A stretch of DNA of 64,000 nucleotides from Halictus rubicundus. Its lineage: Eukaryota; Arthropoda; Insecta; Hymenoptera; Halictidae. Numbering within the stretch: position 1 is the stretch's first letter; the number at the start of each line of letters is the position of its first letter. Below, one piece after another: positions 13,697 through 24,793 of this stretch. The stretch spans positions 7,998,001-8,062,000 of the forward strand of contig NC_135157.1 of assembly GCF_050948215.1 (NCBI RefSeq), written 5' to 3'. Below the pieces are notes generated by a model. It made no database searches. It was not told where the DNA came from and saw only the letters and a list, made by a program, of their open reading frames with translations. A program made the position numbers and the translations under genes.

Positions 13697-13792
13697 GCGA
13701 CCACTTTAAAATAAACGATATATAATAAAAAAAAAGTTTCATAAATTTCAATTGCTCGTTTATTCGTTTCATGTTCGTCTAAGTGGTCAGAT
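13697..13792. repeat. Small inverted-repeat element
   Basis: The left side CGACCACTTT...ATAAACGA is the imperfect reverse complement of the right side TCGTTTATTCG...AAGTGGTCAG, giving a foldback of about 95 bp. It could be a decayed miniature transposon; target duplications are not clear. Confidence 0.4.
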
Positions 13793-14993
13793 TTATAGAA
13801 ATAAAAATATCTGTGAATACCGTATCCATTTCATGATGAAAATTCATGGAGGAGATTTAAAACGAATTAAATGAATTTACGATTCTATTAACAAGTACAT
13901 AAAAAGTAATATAGACGTCTGACGATTTTGAGTGTTTGCAATAAACATTTGTAGAACTGACTATACGCATTTACATCGGGCATGGCAGCGCAGCGTTGCG
14001 AGTTGAACTCGACCGGGTCAATGAATGATTCCCACATTCGTCTGAATGGAAAGTTTCTACAAAACACCTGTGCAAACCAAAACCAAGTACCAGTCGAATC
14101 TCCAGAATTTCCAGATTCCATGATTTTCCACTGCTTCCAGTCGGCGATTCCTAGATTCGTCGAAAGTCTCTGCAGAGTATTTGTATCAGCCGAATACCGA
14201 TGAAATTTACTATGTCAGAATCTCCATAGCCGTAGGTCCCCCTCGCATCGGATTGCGCCGGGTGGAGTATTTACGATCGCAGAATCGTTCTGTTAACAAG
14301 TTAACAATCGGACATCCATCATGGGCTCCCCCTCGCCGAGCAATAAATAATGCTGTCGGAGGGAGATCGAAGTGTGCTCTGAAAATAAACTCAATGACGA
14401 GAAACAAGGCGAATAAGAACTGAGAAAAGGGAAGAAGGGTTGGGGGGGGGATCGTTCCGATGGTGGTGGATAGATGTGGCGCGAGGCGTTGAGAGGCGAA
14501 AAAAAAAAAAATAAAAGAGCGAGAAACCAAGCGAGCACGAAGGAAGAAAAGGGAAAGAAGAGCAGGATGTTGTGTATGCTCTCGCGAGTTGTTTGTGGGC
14601 ATCCCGGCGCGAAAAAGGGTGGGTGCGCGGGGGAGGAAACGGTACCAGGGGCGGAGGACGAACGCCGTGATTACCCCGGGCGATTTCTTGGGCCCACCGA
14701 CCGACCGAGGTCCGATCCCGGGTCAGATCCGCTCGCTATGGGAAAACGCTAAACGATCGGCTCACATCACTCAGATTCCTGCTCTGCTTTCGGTACACCT
14801 ATATCGCACAACCACGCCTGTGTAACTGTCTCTATACAGGCCCGATTACACGGCCGAATCTGTGGCCCCGAAACCTGTTCTAATAATCTTCTCTCGAACG
14901 ACTTTATGCTAATCGAAACTACGAAACGCGTGGAGAGGAAGTTCCTCTGGAGGGGAGCGAAACGAATCTTAACCCTCTATGCGGTACGAAGTA

Positions 14994-15308
14994 CAGTGTT
15001 TGCTCTATATATGTCCCGAATGCCTAGCCGATAAAAGTCCCAGAAGTATCCCCACTGCCGCGAGGTATACCCCGGAAGGGGCCATAATGCTCGAGAAACC
15101 TCGGTCGCCAAGGAGTGTAACATAATACCGGTCGGGTATATCGGTGCAAGAGACCAGGAGACCACTACTAATCCAATAACAAAACTTCCTTATTTGTCAT
15201 TATTTCCTATTTTCTATGTCTCTTATTCAATCTCTTTAATTTTTATCTCCTCGCCGATATATGTGTCTGGCTAGACCCGTCTTTTGGACATACATCGAGT
15301 AAACACTG
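14994..15308. mobile_element. Mariner-type MITE, copy 2 (with extra internal segment)
   Basis: 315 bp between TA dinucleotides (14,992-14,993 and 15,309-15,310), with the same ends as copy 1 (CAGTGTTTGCTCTATATATG, and CATCGAGTAAACACTG). The body matches copy 1 (GCCTAGCCGATAAAAGTC, CCACTGCCGCGAGGTATACC) but carries about 115 additional bases near 15,125-15,245. No coding capacity. Confidence 0.8.
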
Positions 15309-15914
15309 TATTTCCTCTTTCTTTTATTCCAGGACTCGAGTTCCGTCACCATGGAGCATCGTGTAGTTCAATCTAGAATCGCTGAGAAATATTAAAATAA
15401 TTGTTCTTACGTACCTCGTGATTGCGACGTTACGGAGCAATTACAAAAATTGCTGAAAACAGATATCAGGAGAATATAAGAAAATGAGCTTGTTATTCTT
15501 GAATAATTAAAATCACTGAGAACAGGAATACATTGTTCTACAACTCCTGTTCGATTGATGGAAAACATTTTTACACAGTGATCTTATGGACATTCAATTG
15601 TGCTCGCGATGTTTGTAGAACAAGAGGTAGGAACGTGTTCCACGTGTGATGTTTAAAAGAAAGCAATGATGTAATAAATGCTGCACGAGATATGAAGAAG
15701 CAATGTGCATACCCTAATGGTAACAATATTTTTCCTGTAGTTATGTAGTATTTGTGCTAGAAGCTGTTTCACCCCTTAACTGGGGACAGAATTATTCCAA
15801 GCCGTTCACTCAAGTAACATTGTTTGGGAACACGGAGACATATAGAATGGTGGCGCTTATCTTAACATTCTACGAGGCATATTGTTCAATGGCCAGCTGG
15901 ATTATCTGGTATTT

Positions 15915-15996
15915 TTAACCCTTTGCATTCGGAGCAATCGATTCTAGACTGGTAATGTTGTCCCCTTCGAGGGGACATCCGAGTGCAAACGGTTAG
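15915..15996. mobile_element. Short piggyBac-like MITE, TTAACCCTTTGC family
   Basis: 82 bp: TTAACCCTTTGCATTCGGA at the left and TCCGAGTGCAAACGGTTAG at the right. The centre (GTCCCCTTCGAGGGGAC) is itself a hairpin. It is probably an internally deleted relative of the 11,403 element. Confidence 0.65.
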
Positions 15997-16642
15997 TAAT
16001 CAATCGTGTATCTCGAATCGTTTGCTCCCCCGCGCATTAGTTGCAACACTAAACAGCATGGTCTTTCCTGGATTATTGCAGAGATGAACGAGAAGAGCCG
16101 GAGCCAGAAACACAGAGCGGGCACGAGCTGGAAGGCAATTAATATCCGTGTTTTCGCAGCGGAGGCTTTCCGAAAGGAGATTCGCAGAATTTTCATTTTC
16201 TCGTGGGTGCTCGCGGTTCCTCTCTCTCTCTATCTCTTTATCTCTCTCTCTCTCTCTCTCTTTGGTCTCGACTTTCGCGTTTCGGTCGGGAAGGCCGAAA
16301 GTGTAAGAGGCGCCGATATATCCCCTCTCGCAGCCTGTATACACGGTATAGCGTCGTACCTACCCCGCGGTGTCTTCTCTTTCTCTCCTCCCCGGTGAAG
16401 TCAGATCGCCCACGGGCTCCACGAGGCCGTCGTTATTATATGTTATCGCCGTGGAAGGTATGGGAACCGGCCCGAGGGGGCACCGGATACCTACGTCGGT
16501 ATTTCCCCCTCGTTGTGCCATAACGCACCGTCGAGGTACACGAGAAGGAACCGACTCTTGTTCTCTCCCTCTTCGGGCTTTTGCCTGGTATCCTCTCTCG
16601 GCTGCCTTCCTCTTTAGCGGCTCTTCCTCCTCGTCCTACTCT

Positions 16643-16672
16643 CCCCCCAACCCCCCAACCCCCTCATCCCCT
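16643..16672 (-). other. C-run cluster, candidate G-quadruplex on the minus strand
   Basis: Four closely spaced C runs (six, six, five and four C, separated by AA, AA and TCAT) give GGG-run spacing on the minus strand that fits a G-quadruplex. The tract sits in a pyrimidine-rich stretch of KCTD intron 1. Confidence 0.5.
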
Positions 16673-19600
16673 TACTGTCCCGCTCGTCCTTTTTCCAGGG
16701 CACTCGTCTATTATATGCTAAATTACAACGACCTTCGGCACCGGCCGCGGCCGCGCGCAGAATGTGCCTCGTATCGAAAGACGCATCGATATATGTTCCC
16801 TCGTTACCATTGACACGACTGGGCGAACGTGCATCGGATTCGTGGGATGCAGGAACGATTCCATGGACCGGCGCAATTCTATTCAATTCGCTGGTGCAAT
16901 AGTATTCGTGTTGGACGAGCTGCAGGATGTTGACGGACAACTGTGGTTCTTGTCCGTTCTGTTTACGGACACGTTAGAGGGAAATATAATTATGGTACCG
17001 GGGCCAATTTGACCAAGAACGTCGACGAAATTCATATCTTTGTTAGTTGTGCGTTATTCGTTGTTAGACAGCGGGTCTTTCTGCGAAGTAAAAATTGTTT
17101 GCATCAGTTGCAAAATGTAGCGACCAGATAAGAATTTATTTTTCTGTTTAATAGGTTTGATAATTTTTAATATTTCCACTGTTTTAAATTGCATCCTCCA
17201 CTATTTTTGTTATAAATGCATACAGCCCACTTATTCATTAGAATATTATTCATTCATTAGAAACGGACTGGTCGCAAGTGTTTCCTGATTTGTGTTATTA
17301 GCATTGAAAACCAGCCTTACGAAACCACCTTTGTAAAAGAGTGTTTCACTCTGATGGGACGAAACTTTGCCAATTGAGTTTGAGTATGTTCTCAAGGAAA
17401 TAATGTCTTACAAACGTATACCTATGTTTAAGAATAAATTAAATTCCGATGATCACCTTTGAATTGGAGCATGTTTAACACTAGGTTCACGGGACCCGTC
17501 AAAATGACAGGTTCTAATATTTTTTAACGTAAGATTTTTGAGATTGTGAAGCTGCATCCATGAGGAATTCAACTTCATTTCTTTGGGTGTACGCTGTTAA
17601 AAAATTAATATCTCTTATGACGAACGATAGATCTCTAATGAGATCTATCTCTGTTAGACTGCAATTGGTAACAACTATTGCGCGCAACGCGATCGAAACG
17701 CGTGCCGTTATTATATGTATCCAGATACAATATCGTAGCTGCTAATGCTGCCGACGTATCGAGTTCAAGTGAACGTTGTTAAGAAGACTAGTCGGGTTCG
17801 ATCGGCGATGCAACGTGACGCGAAACGTGCATGGAAATGTCACGAGCACTTTCTAATGAAGCCGGAAAAGGTGACACCGTTTAAACGACGGTCATCTACA
17901 TATCCGCATCCGTTGGTTTTCGTCGAACAACCACTTATTCGTTCACTGCTCGTAATCGGCTTCAATCGGACACGATTTTACTCCTTCGAGCCGTTAATTA
18001 TGCTACCAGTACATCTTTAACTGAACTTTCCACTTCAGTTCTTTCAAGAGTGTTGCGTCAACACGTTCTTAAATGTACGAATACTTCTTGGTGACCATTA
18101 ATATCTACATACAAACAACAATGTTCAATATTAAAATCTAATAATTATCACTTTTGTTTCTATCACTCTACTTGTGCACGCTGCACATGAAAATTAACGT
18201 CACGCGAAGATTCAAAAGCACACTGGTTATCATTATTTTTCATTGCATTACACGAATAACAAGAACCTTTTAAAATAAATGGTACCACGAAGTGTCATTA
18301 ATAGACTGTGAATTTAAATCACACGATCCAGGAGCTACATAGACATTCGTATCTTGCGTTGATAATTTCAGTGAGGCTGAAGATGATACTACGGTATTTG
18401 AAAATTCTTGAAACGTCTTTATCGTTTTGCGTTTGATCCAATCACTTTTGTCGCGAATGCATCAAAACCGTAGTCGAATCATTAAAATTTTTAGAGTTCA
18501 TCCATTTGATCTAATCTGTTCTGGTTTCTCGAGGCTTCGACCGAACGTTTCTCCTCATTTCTGGCGCTGATCCTTTTTCCGCCTTCGATCCTCCAGGAGG
18601 CATCCGGCTTTCACGAAAATGATAGCGGCTGCGCCTCTCCTGCGGCATAGTAGCTACAATAAAGAGATGAAATTCGAAGCCGGTCATGACGATAATCGAT
18701 CGTTGCCACGGAATTGAGCGATCGAAATCGGCCGCGTAATAAGCGACGCTGCGGAGTTATTTTAATGCAATAGTTGTGCGTGCACCGCCTGATCATATCT
18801 AGCGGTCCATTTTGTGTCTTCATCTTCACGAGGGGTTCTTCAACGTTCCTCGGCGTTTGTATTTTATTGAATCGTGGCGCATTTAACGCGAATTTCTTCA
18901 TTTCATCCAGCCACTGAATCATACTACGGTGAAATCATTCAGATAAGTCGTTACCGAATTAAAGGCTAAACGGAATTAAAAATTGAAATAAATAAATATT
19001 TTCATGCATTTCAAATGGTTGTAAATGCCTCAAGCGCACAAAAATATTAGCAGCTTAGTTACGAACCATTTTCGTGTTCCTGTAGCAAGAGTTCCCACGA
19101 ATTAGCAACACTTTGCTAAATAGTATACAGATTGCAAACATTTGAGTAGCCTACGATTTTCAAAAAGGGTTCTTCTTCGAAATTCGCATTCTACAATGTG
19201 TATAGAGATTACGTTCGAAACAAGTTCACGGTGAAACATAAATCGAAGCAGCAGTTTCCCGCAAAGTATCAATTTAATCGGGTAACATTACTTTTACCGA
19301 AACATCGGCAACAACTTCAGCATTCGCGTACCAAGATGGCGGGCGAGGACTCGCAATTACACCGTCATTTTCTCCGGCACTTTGAAAGAGTTACCAAAAT
19401 GATGACCATGCCTGGTATAATTATTTCGAATTATATCTTCTCGCGAGCGAGCCGCTCCGAAAAATTGCTATTTTAATCAATATTCGCATATTTTCGAGCG
19501 CAAAGAGTATACTTGTAATAACGGTGATCGTAATAATACTAGTAATGCCACGGTTGGCCGCCTGAATGAGCCGAAAAAAAGAACGGACACAAAACGTCAC

Positions 19601-20616
19601 ACGCACACGCACACGCGCACGTACACACTGGTGAAGATCTGGATCGTGGATTTCCAGTTTACGACAGGTACGAGCACCACCGGTTTCCCGAAAACGCGAG
19701 AGGGCCTGTCCTCTCGACGAGGCTTCTCTGAAGAAATTTCCATTACGTTTCCATTAATCTAATAAAATAATAAGGCAACGGGGCGTGCGCGAGCATACCC
19801 TTTACTTAGCGGCGCATCGGCTCACGACAAACTGTGCATTTACGACGTGACGTTAATCGATCCGGCGCGGCGCGGCGAGTCGGTGATCGTCAATTAAAGC
19901 GAAACCGGCGCGGCGACTTCGTTAAAAAATTTCGGCTGAGGAACAGCTGCGACGACCGGTAACTCGAAGCGATTTTGGCAGGTGACCGGGAGTATCGACA
20001 CCTGCTCGTCTCAACGAGATCCTCGTCAATGCGACCGCCTAATTTATATGTCGCTACCATCGAACGCTGTACAACCCGATCCGGTCCGGGTAAACTGTTT
20101 AACGATTCATCACGCGAATCGATCGGCCAGATTTAAAGACGACACAAAAAGCCGACAGGCGTACAAGCTCGCGAACGATCCTCGGTCTGTTTGCAGATCT
20201 ATAAAAACGATGTCGGCGTAATTGTCGGCACACTCCGGTATTGATTTTGACGTGCGACTCTGTCACGTATGTATTTATTTTAACGTGTGAAAGCTGATAC
20301 TGTCGTTAAAAGAATCGTAAAAGTGCGAAATTAACCTCGTGTCTTGTGTCGAGTCAAGTTTATCAGGAAAATCTACAACGTAGACTATTACGTATAATTC
20401 GTGTTCTGTGAAAATTGCCCCTGCTTGCTTTCTTACATTGAATGCTCTATAACAAAAAAATGTTGAAGCAATTTAAAAAAAAAAGTATAAATTTTATTCG
20501 TTTCTTTTGAATCGAACTAAAATTTAATTTTTCTGATAGCAATGTTTAAAGCGCCGAAGCAGATGTGAAGTCGAATTTCCTATTTCTTTTATAAAATTAT
20601 TAAAAACCAGGGAGTT

Positions 20617-20696
20617 CTAACCCTTTGCGCTCCTATGTCGAGGCTGAGGCGACATTTAACATTTTGTTTGCAAAATTATGGAGTGCAAAGGGTTAA
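20617..20696. mobile_element. Short piggyBac-like MITE, TTAACCCTTTGC family
   Basis: 80 bp: CTAACCCTTTGCGCTCC at the left, GGAGTGCAAAGGGTTAA at the right. It is a compact relative of the element at 11,403, located about 480 bases upstream of KCTD exon 2. Confidence 0.7.
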
Positions 20697-21172
20697 GCAT
20701 GAACAAAATCATACGAAGCATGAAATATCTTTTCTCTTCCAGACGTGATAAAAAGCATATTGTATATAACAATAGGAAAGACAAATTTTTACGAGAAAAA
20801 CGGTGCCATTATTACGGATCTCGTTTGAAACGTGTGCACGAAACAGGAGATGAATAAAAATTAATTTCGTGCCTTCAGAATTTGAGGATCGACAAATTTT
20901 CTAAAACAATATTTTTCTATATCTCTAAGGAATTTACCGAATATTTTAGAAGACGATCTCCGTCGCAGTGTTCGTCGCGAATGCATAATATCCGGAGACT
21001 GCTGGCAAGTCTCGCGAAAGATCGCGATACCGAGAAGTTAAAAACAAGTAGCACGAGTTGGCAAATGGAAAACGAAGTCGGAGCCCTCGGGGTGGCTCGA
21101 GCAAGCTTGTAATACTGTGTATAAAATTTCCGATTAGATAAACGTGGTTTTTTTTCAATTGCCTGTTCGCAG

Positions 21173-21378
21173 ATATCCAGAATCGAGGCTAGCGAAATTA
21201 TTCAACGGCAGCATCCCCATCGTTCTGGACTCCCTGAAGCAGCACTATTTCATCGACAGGGACGGCGGCATGTTCAGACACATATTGAATTTTATGAGAA
21301 ACTCGCGGCTGCTGATACCAGATAATTTCGCCGATTTGGACTTGCTGCTGGAAGAAGCGCGGTACTTCGACATCGCAC
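21173..21378 (+). CDS. Kctd15: KCTD1/KCTD15-like BTB/POZ protein, coding exon 2
   Basis: Encodes residues 84-152 plus the first base of codon 153 and completes the BTB fold. It contains LDSLKQHYFIDRDGGMFRHI and the RLLIPDNF and LLLEEARYF segments, all diagnostic of the KCTD1/15 subgroup. The acceptor is TTCGCAG after a T-rich tract; the first base A completes the Lys codon of exon 1. The donor is GCAC|GTAAGA; the leftover C joins CG of exon 3 to give Pro in DIAPM, matching the QPM segment of vertebrate KCTD1. A C9-T-C8 tract starts about 40 bases into the next intron. Confidence 0.95.
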
Positions 21379-21420
21379 GTAAGAGAGAATTCGTTGTTTT
21401 GGTCGAGTTTTCGCGTTCTG

Positions 21421-21442
21421 CCCCCCCCCTCCCCCCCCTCTT
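21421..21442. repeat. Poly-C tract next to the KCTD exon 2 donor
   Basis: Nine C, one T and eight C in a row, starting about 43 bases after the exon 2 donor. It could form an i-motif or, on the other strand, a G-quadruplex, and is also a site where length errors are likely. Confidence 0.7.
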
Positions 21443-22332
21443 CCGTTGTATCGTTCGTTTCGATCCTGTTTTATTGGCTCTTAATCAATAATATGAAAGC
21501 AAGCGTACCGTTAAATTAAACAAGAAGAAGGCACTGAAATCCATGAGAGCCGGTATTACTTAATCTCTGTCGAAAATCTGAACGGTTGCCCGGACACCGT
21601 GAATACACCAGACAGACAACTCTCCGGCACCGGCTTCTGTGCCGAGGCGAAAGATCACGGTGTATCGACGATAAATCATGTTATCTGAGCCGCGGAATCT
21701 CTCCTCAGATCATTTTTCCTCCCATTAACTGCCAATACCAGCAGCGCGGGAATGTTCGTATTATGCTGCATTAAACGGCGATATCTTGATAACCACGGGA
21801 CACGGCAGAAAAACTCTCACGAGCCTCTCAAAATTCCAGTGCCCCACCGATATCGTTCTATCTCGTTCGATGTGTGTTTAACCTTCTGCCACGGGGAAAG
21901 GGAACACGATCGACGAGATTTCAATTGATAGCGGAAAATTGTTAACAAACTGCGAAGCATATTCCAGACATTCGTACTCTGAACTTCGATTTTAGAACTT
22001 CGGATCCCGGCCCGGCCCGACCTGACCCGACTCGAAACTCGTGCACCCGCGCACCCGTAATGCTTCTACAAAAATACTCGGGTCTCTATACCGTAAAATA
22101 AAATGCATAATTACACGTGATTCACGGATTCCGGGTACACTAGGGTGGTACTTGACTATAGTGGTAAAAAATTTGTTTAGTTGCGTCTCTGAATTGTGTC
22201 AATTTGGTGAGAAAGTATGTGCAAAATTTCGAAACAATCGGACAACGGTGATCCATGCCGTATTTGTGTTCTACAATTTTAATACCATTTGATTTTTTAA
22301 CACAATTGTATTTCGTTATTTTGGGAATGCAG

Positions 22333-22575
22333 TTAACACGTTGAACGCCGCGTCAGCCATATATGGCTGACGGAATTATTTGTGCAGGTTTTAAAACGAA
22401 TTTTTACGTTGATATATTCATTGTACTAAACTTAATTAGGATCTGTAACATGCAAGAAAGTTGGAGGATTACTCAGTATCGTACATTTAATTTTTTGCAA
22501 TTTTTATTTCATTAAATAACTTACTTCGATTTTATGGAATTTTTGGGATTTCTAGTTTGGCGTTCAAAGTGTTAA
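22333..22575. mobile_element. piggyBac-like MITE, TTAACAC family
   Basis: 243 bp with ends TTAACACGTTGAACGCC and GGCGTTCAAAGTGTTAA and TTAA at both edges. It contains GTCAGCCATATATGGCTGAC, a perfect 20-bp palindrome, near the left end. It is in reverse orientation to the copy at 7,299-7,510 and lies in KCTD intron 2. Confidence 0.8.
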
Positions 22576-22919
22576 ACATTTTTTAATGAAAGGCGAAGGT
22601 GTTGCTTCTAAAAATGTACCTGTACAAAATCTTTAATTTCGGCAAAGAGAAATATATCAAATCACGCCAATTTTAATGAGAGAGAATTCGGTCATTGAGA
22701 AAATACTTTGCTATAGCCATCCTAAGAGTTTATTGCGAGTATCTAACAAAAGTAAGGCCGAAAAGTTGTTCAGAATGATGACCTTGAGAACATATGCCAA
22801 GATCGTAAAAACGAGGATTGGCTATAGTAAATAATTACCGGTACGCGATCGTAGACACTAATTGGGAGGTGTTCTAGGAAGCAATCTAATCGTCGATCTA
22901 ACGAACGATCCTGTTGCAG

Positions 22920-23419
22920 CGATGTGCAGGCAGCTGGAGCAGATGAAGAAGGAGCGCATAAAAAACGGTTCGACGACAACATCGACATCATCACCGAGTC
23001 CTCCGCCGGCGAGCCAATTAAGCAACCGTGGCTCTGGTTGCACGACGGTGCCCTGCAACCGGGACTCGGACAAAGTGCGCAGCACCGAGGGCAACTGCAG
23101 CTACGAGTGCGTGGCTTTGCACGTCAGCCCGGATTTAGGTGAAAGGGTGATGCTGTCGGGCGGTAGGGCGCTTTTGGACGAGGTGTTCCCGGAAACGACC
23201 CAGGCGGTGATCGACGCCCGTTCCGGCGTCGCCTGGCACCAACAGGACGCCCGTCACGTAATCAGGTTCCCATTAAACGGCTACTGCAAGCTGAATTCCG
23301 TGCAGGCCATCACCAGGCTGTTGAACGCCGGTTTCCGTGTGGTCGCGAGCAACGGCGGAGGCGTCGAGGGACAACAGTTCTCGGAGTACCTGTTCGTTAG
23401 ACAGGCCGTCAACACCTGA
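22920..23419 (+). CDS. Kctd15: KCTD1/KCTD15-like protein, last coding exon
   Basis: Encodes residues 153-318 and the stop TGA at 23,417-23,419. It begins PMCRQLEQMKKERIKNG, then has a Ser/Thr/Pro-rich insert, then the C-terminal KCTD1/15 domain: ECVALHVSPDLGERVMLSGG, EEVFPET-like DEVFPETTQ, HVIRFPLNGYCKLNSVQAIT and SNGGGVEGQQFSEYLFVRQA. Vertebrate KCTD1/15 share this order (RVAPDLGERI, HVIRFPLNGYCHLNSVQ, GGGVDSSQFSEYV). The three exons total 957 bases, 319 codons with the stop, with all junction phases consistent. The vertebrate C-terminal tail after the QFSEYV motif is shorter here. The C-terminal domain is the part proposed to contact AP-2 in vertebrates. Confidence 0.95.
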
Positions 23420-23784
23420 CGGAACATCGCGCACCAGCGCAAAACGAGCTCGAGGACGGTCCGTTGCCTGCAGCGGGACCACGACCCCGAGTGAGTTGTC
23501 CAGGAGAAGAATATCGAAGACTGTGTCACGGACGATCAACTGGTCCGACGGAGCACCCGGCTCTGCTTCCGATCCCGGGGATCGTTCGGGAGATTTTCGT
23601 GTCGGGGCTTCGGAACTGTTGCAATAACGTTCCGGGTTCCTGAAACAGTTATGAAGAACCCTCGGGCCGAATAACAGTCATAAAGAAACAAAATTTCGAA
23701 CTAGAACAGTATCTCGATGTGTGCGAGAACTTTGAGACTGAATCGTCGGACACTCTGATCCTATGATAGAATCTTTTTTTCCGG

Positions 23785-24140
23785 TCTCGAATGATTTTTT
23801 AATGAAACTTTTATCGACTGATTCGTCACATTTTTCTGATTGAAACGATACCCAGCATGACACTGTTTCGATCGTAGTTGTTCGTACAGTGTACGGTACA
23901 GTGGAGCCTCGATTATCCGAACTTCAGTGGAACGTGAGCGTCGGCTAGATTGAATCTTTACAGATTTGTATTTACAATCGTGTTGGATCGTATCGAATTG
24001 ACGTTTCATTCGTTCGGATAATCGAGGCTCTACTAAATTGTCGATTGAACAAGCAAACAGGCTCCGAATTAGGCCGTGCTCGGTCTCATTTTCATCGGGA
24101 AAATGTGATGAGTATGTTGGTAAAAGTTTCATAAAAAAAT
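23785..24140. mobile_element. Foldback MITE with pogo/Tigger-like inner ends (copy 2)
   Basis: The outer arms (TTTTTTAATGAAACTTTTAT at the left, GGTAAAAGTTTCATAAAAAA at the right) match those of the 1,450-2,060 copy. The inner element (23,899 to about 24,034) has ends CAGTGGAGCCTCGATTATCC and GGATAATCGAGGCTCTACT with TA at 23,897-23,898. It lies in the region just after the KCTD stop codon and may be part of the 3' UTR. Confidence 0.65.
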
Positions 24141-24268
24141 ATGTCGTTGGACATTATTCATTTCTAATGAAACGTTGAAATAAATAAGACAGCTATATTA
24201 TTCAGGATATGAAGTCGATCCATTGAAGTTTCGATTTCTTTCAATCTCTGCTTCATTTTACATTGTAC

Positions 24269-24511
24269 TTAACGCGTTAACTGCCACATATCATTCCCAG
24301 AGATTCTTACAAAATCACAGTAATTTAATTAATGAAAGTGAAACTAGAAATTTTAAATGTATTATAGGGGATGCTGTTTTAACCCTTTTGAATTCTAAAG
24401 ATCCTAATAAAATTCGGTTTATCTGGATATGTCACAGTAAAAATGAATGTCTAAACCTAGTCAAAAATCACTGTCAATCATATGTGACTGACATGGCAGC
24501 TAACGTGTTAA
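24269..24511. mobile_element. piggyBac-like MITE, TTAACAC family
   Basis: 243 bp from TTAACGCGTTAACTGCCACA to GACATGGCAGCTAACGTGTTAA, TTAA at both edges. An open frame of 97 codons crosses it but matches no known protein and is an accident of AT-rich sequence. Confidence 0.7.
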
Positions 24512-24607
24512 TATAAAAGTGAAACATACAAATGCAATATAACAAGCTGAGGCACACATTTTAAAATTCTTCAAATATTTTTACTCTTTTGCATATTAAA
24601 AACAGTA

Positions 24608-24793
24608 TACAGTCTTTTCTCGATATTTGTCGCAAATACTTGGTTGATAAAAGTCGCAGAACTATCCCCACTACCACGAGGCATACCCCGTGAGAGGCCT
24701 CGAAGCTCGAGAGGCTTCTCTCGAGAGAAGTATCTCCTGGACGATACATGTCGCTGGCAAGACCCGTGTTGTTGACATGTATCGAGAAGTGAA
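24608..24793. mobile_element. Mariner-type MITE, copy 3 (degenerate)
   Basis: Shares with copies 1 and 2 the segments GGTTGATAAAAGTCGCAGAA, CCACTACCACGAGGCATACC and GACATGTATCGAGAAGTG. The right end has lost the CAGTG terminus, so this is an older or damaged copy. Confidence 0.65.

Larger units (their letters stand above)
4356..21172 (+). other. KCTD intron 1 (16.8 kb)
   Basis: Bounded by GTAAGT at the 5' end and a polypyrimidine tract plus GCAG at the 3' end. It contains no convincing protein-coding exon; the open frames in it have no recognisable domains, low-complexity composition or antisense character. It holds several miniature elements (4,482-4,680; 5,917-6,133; 7,299-7,510; 11,403-11,651; 14,994-15,308; 15,915-15,996; 20,617-20,696), a small tandem array at 5,795-6,540, and microsatellites. 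Several GC-richer blocks, for example 7,560-8,250 and 8,570-9,300, could be regulatory, but nothing in the sequence proves it. Confidence 0.8.
21379..22919 (+). other. KCTD intron 2 (1.5 kb)
   Basis: Bounded by GTAAGA and CTGTTGCAG. Apart from the poly-C tract and the TTAA element at 22,333-22,575, no feature is recognised. Confidence 0.85.

Noticed and set aside
16006..16813. Several plus-strand frames of 106-147 codons rich in Ser, Leu and Pro
   Set aside because: They are translations of (TC)n and C-rich low-complexity DNA.
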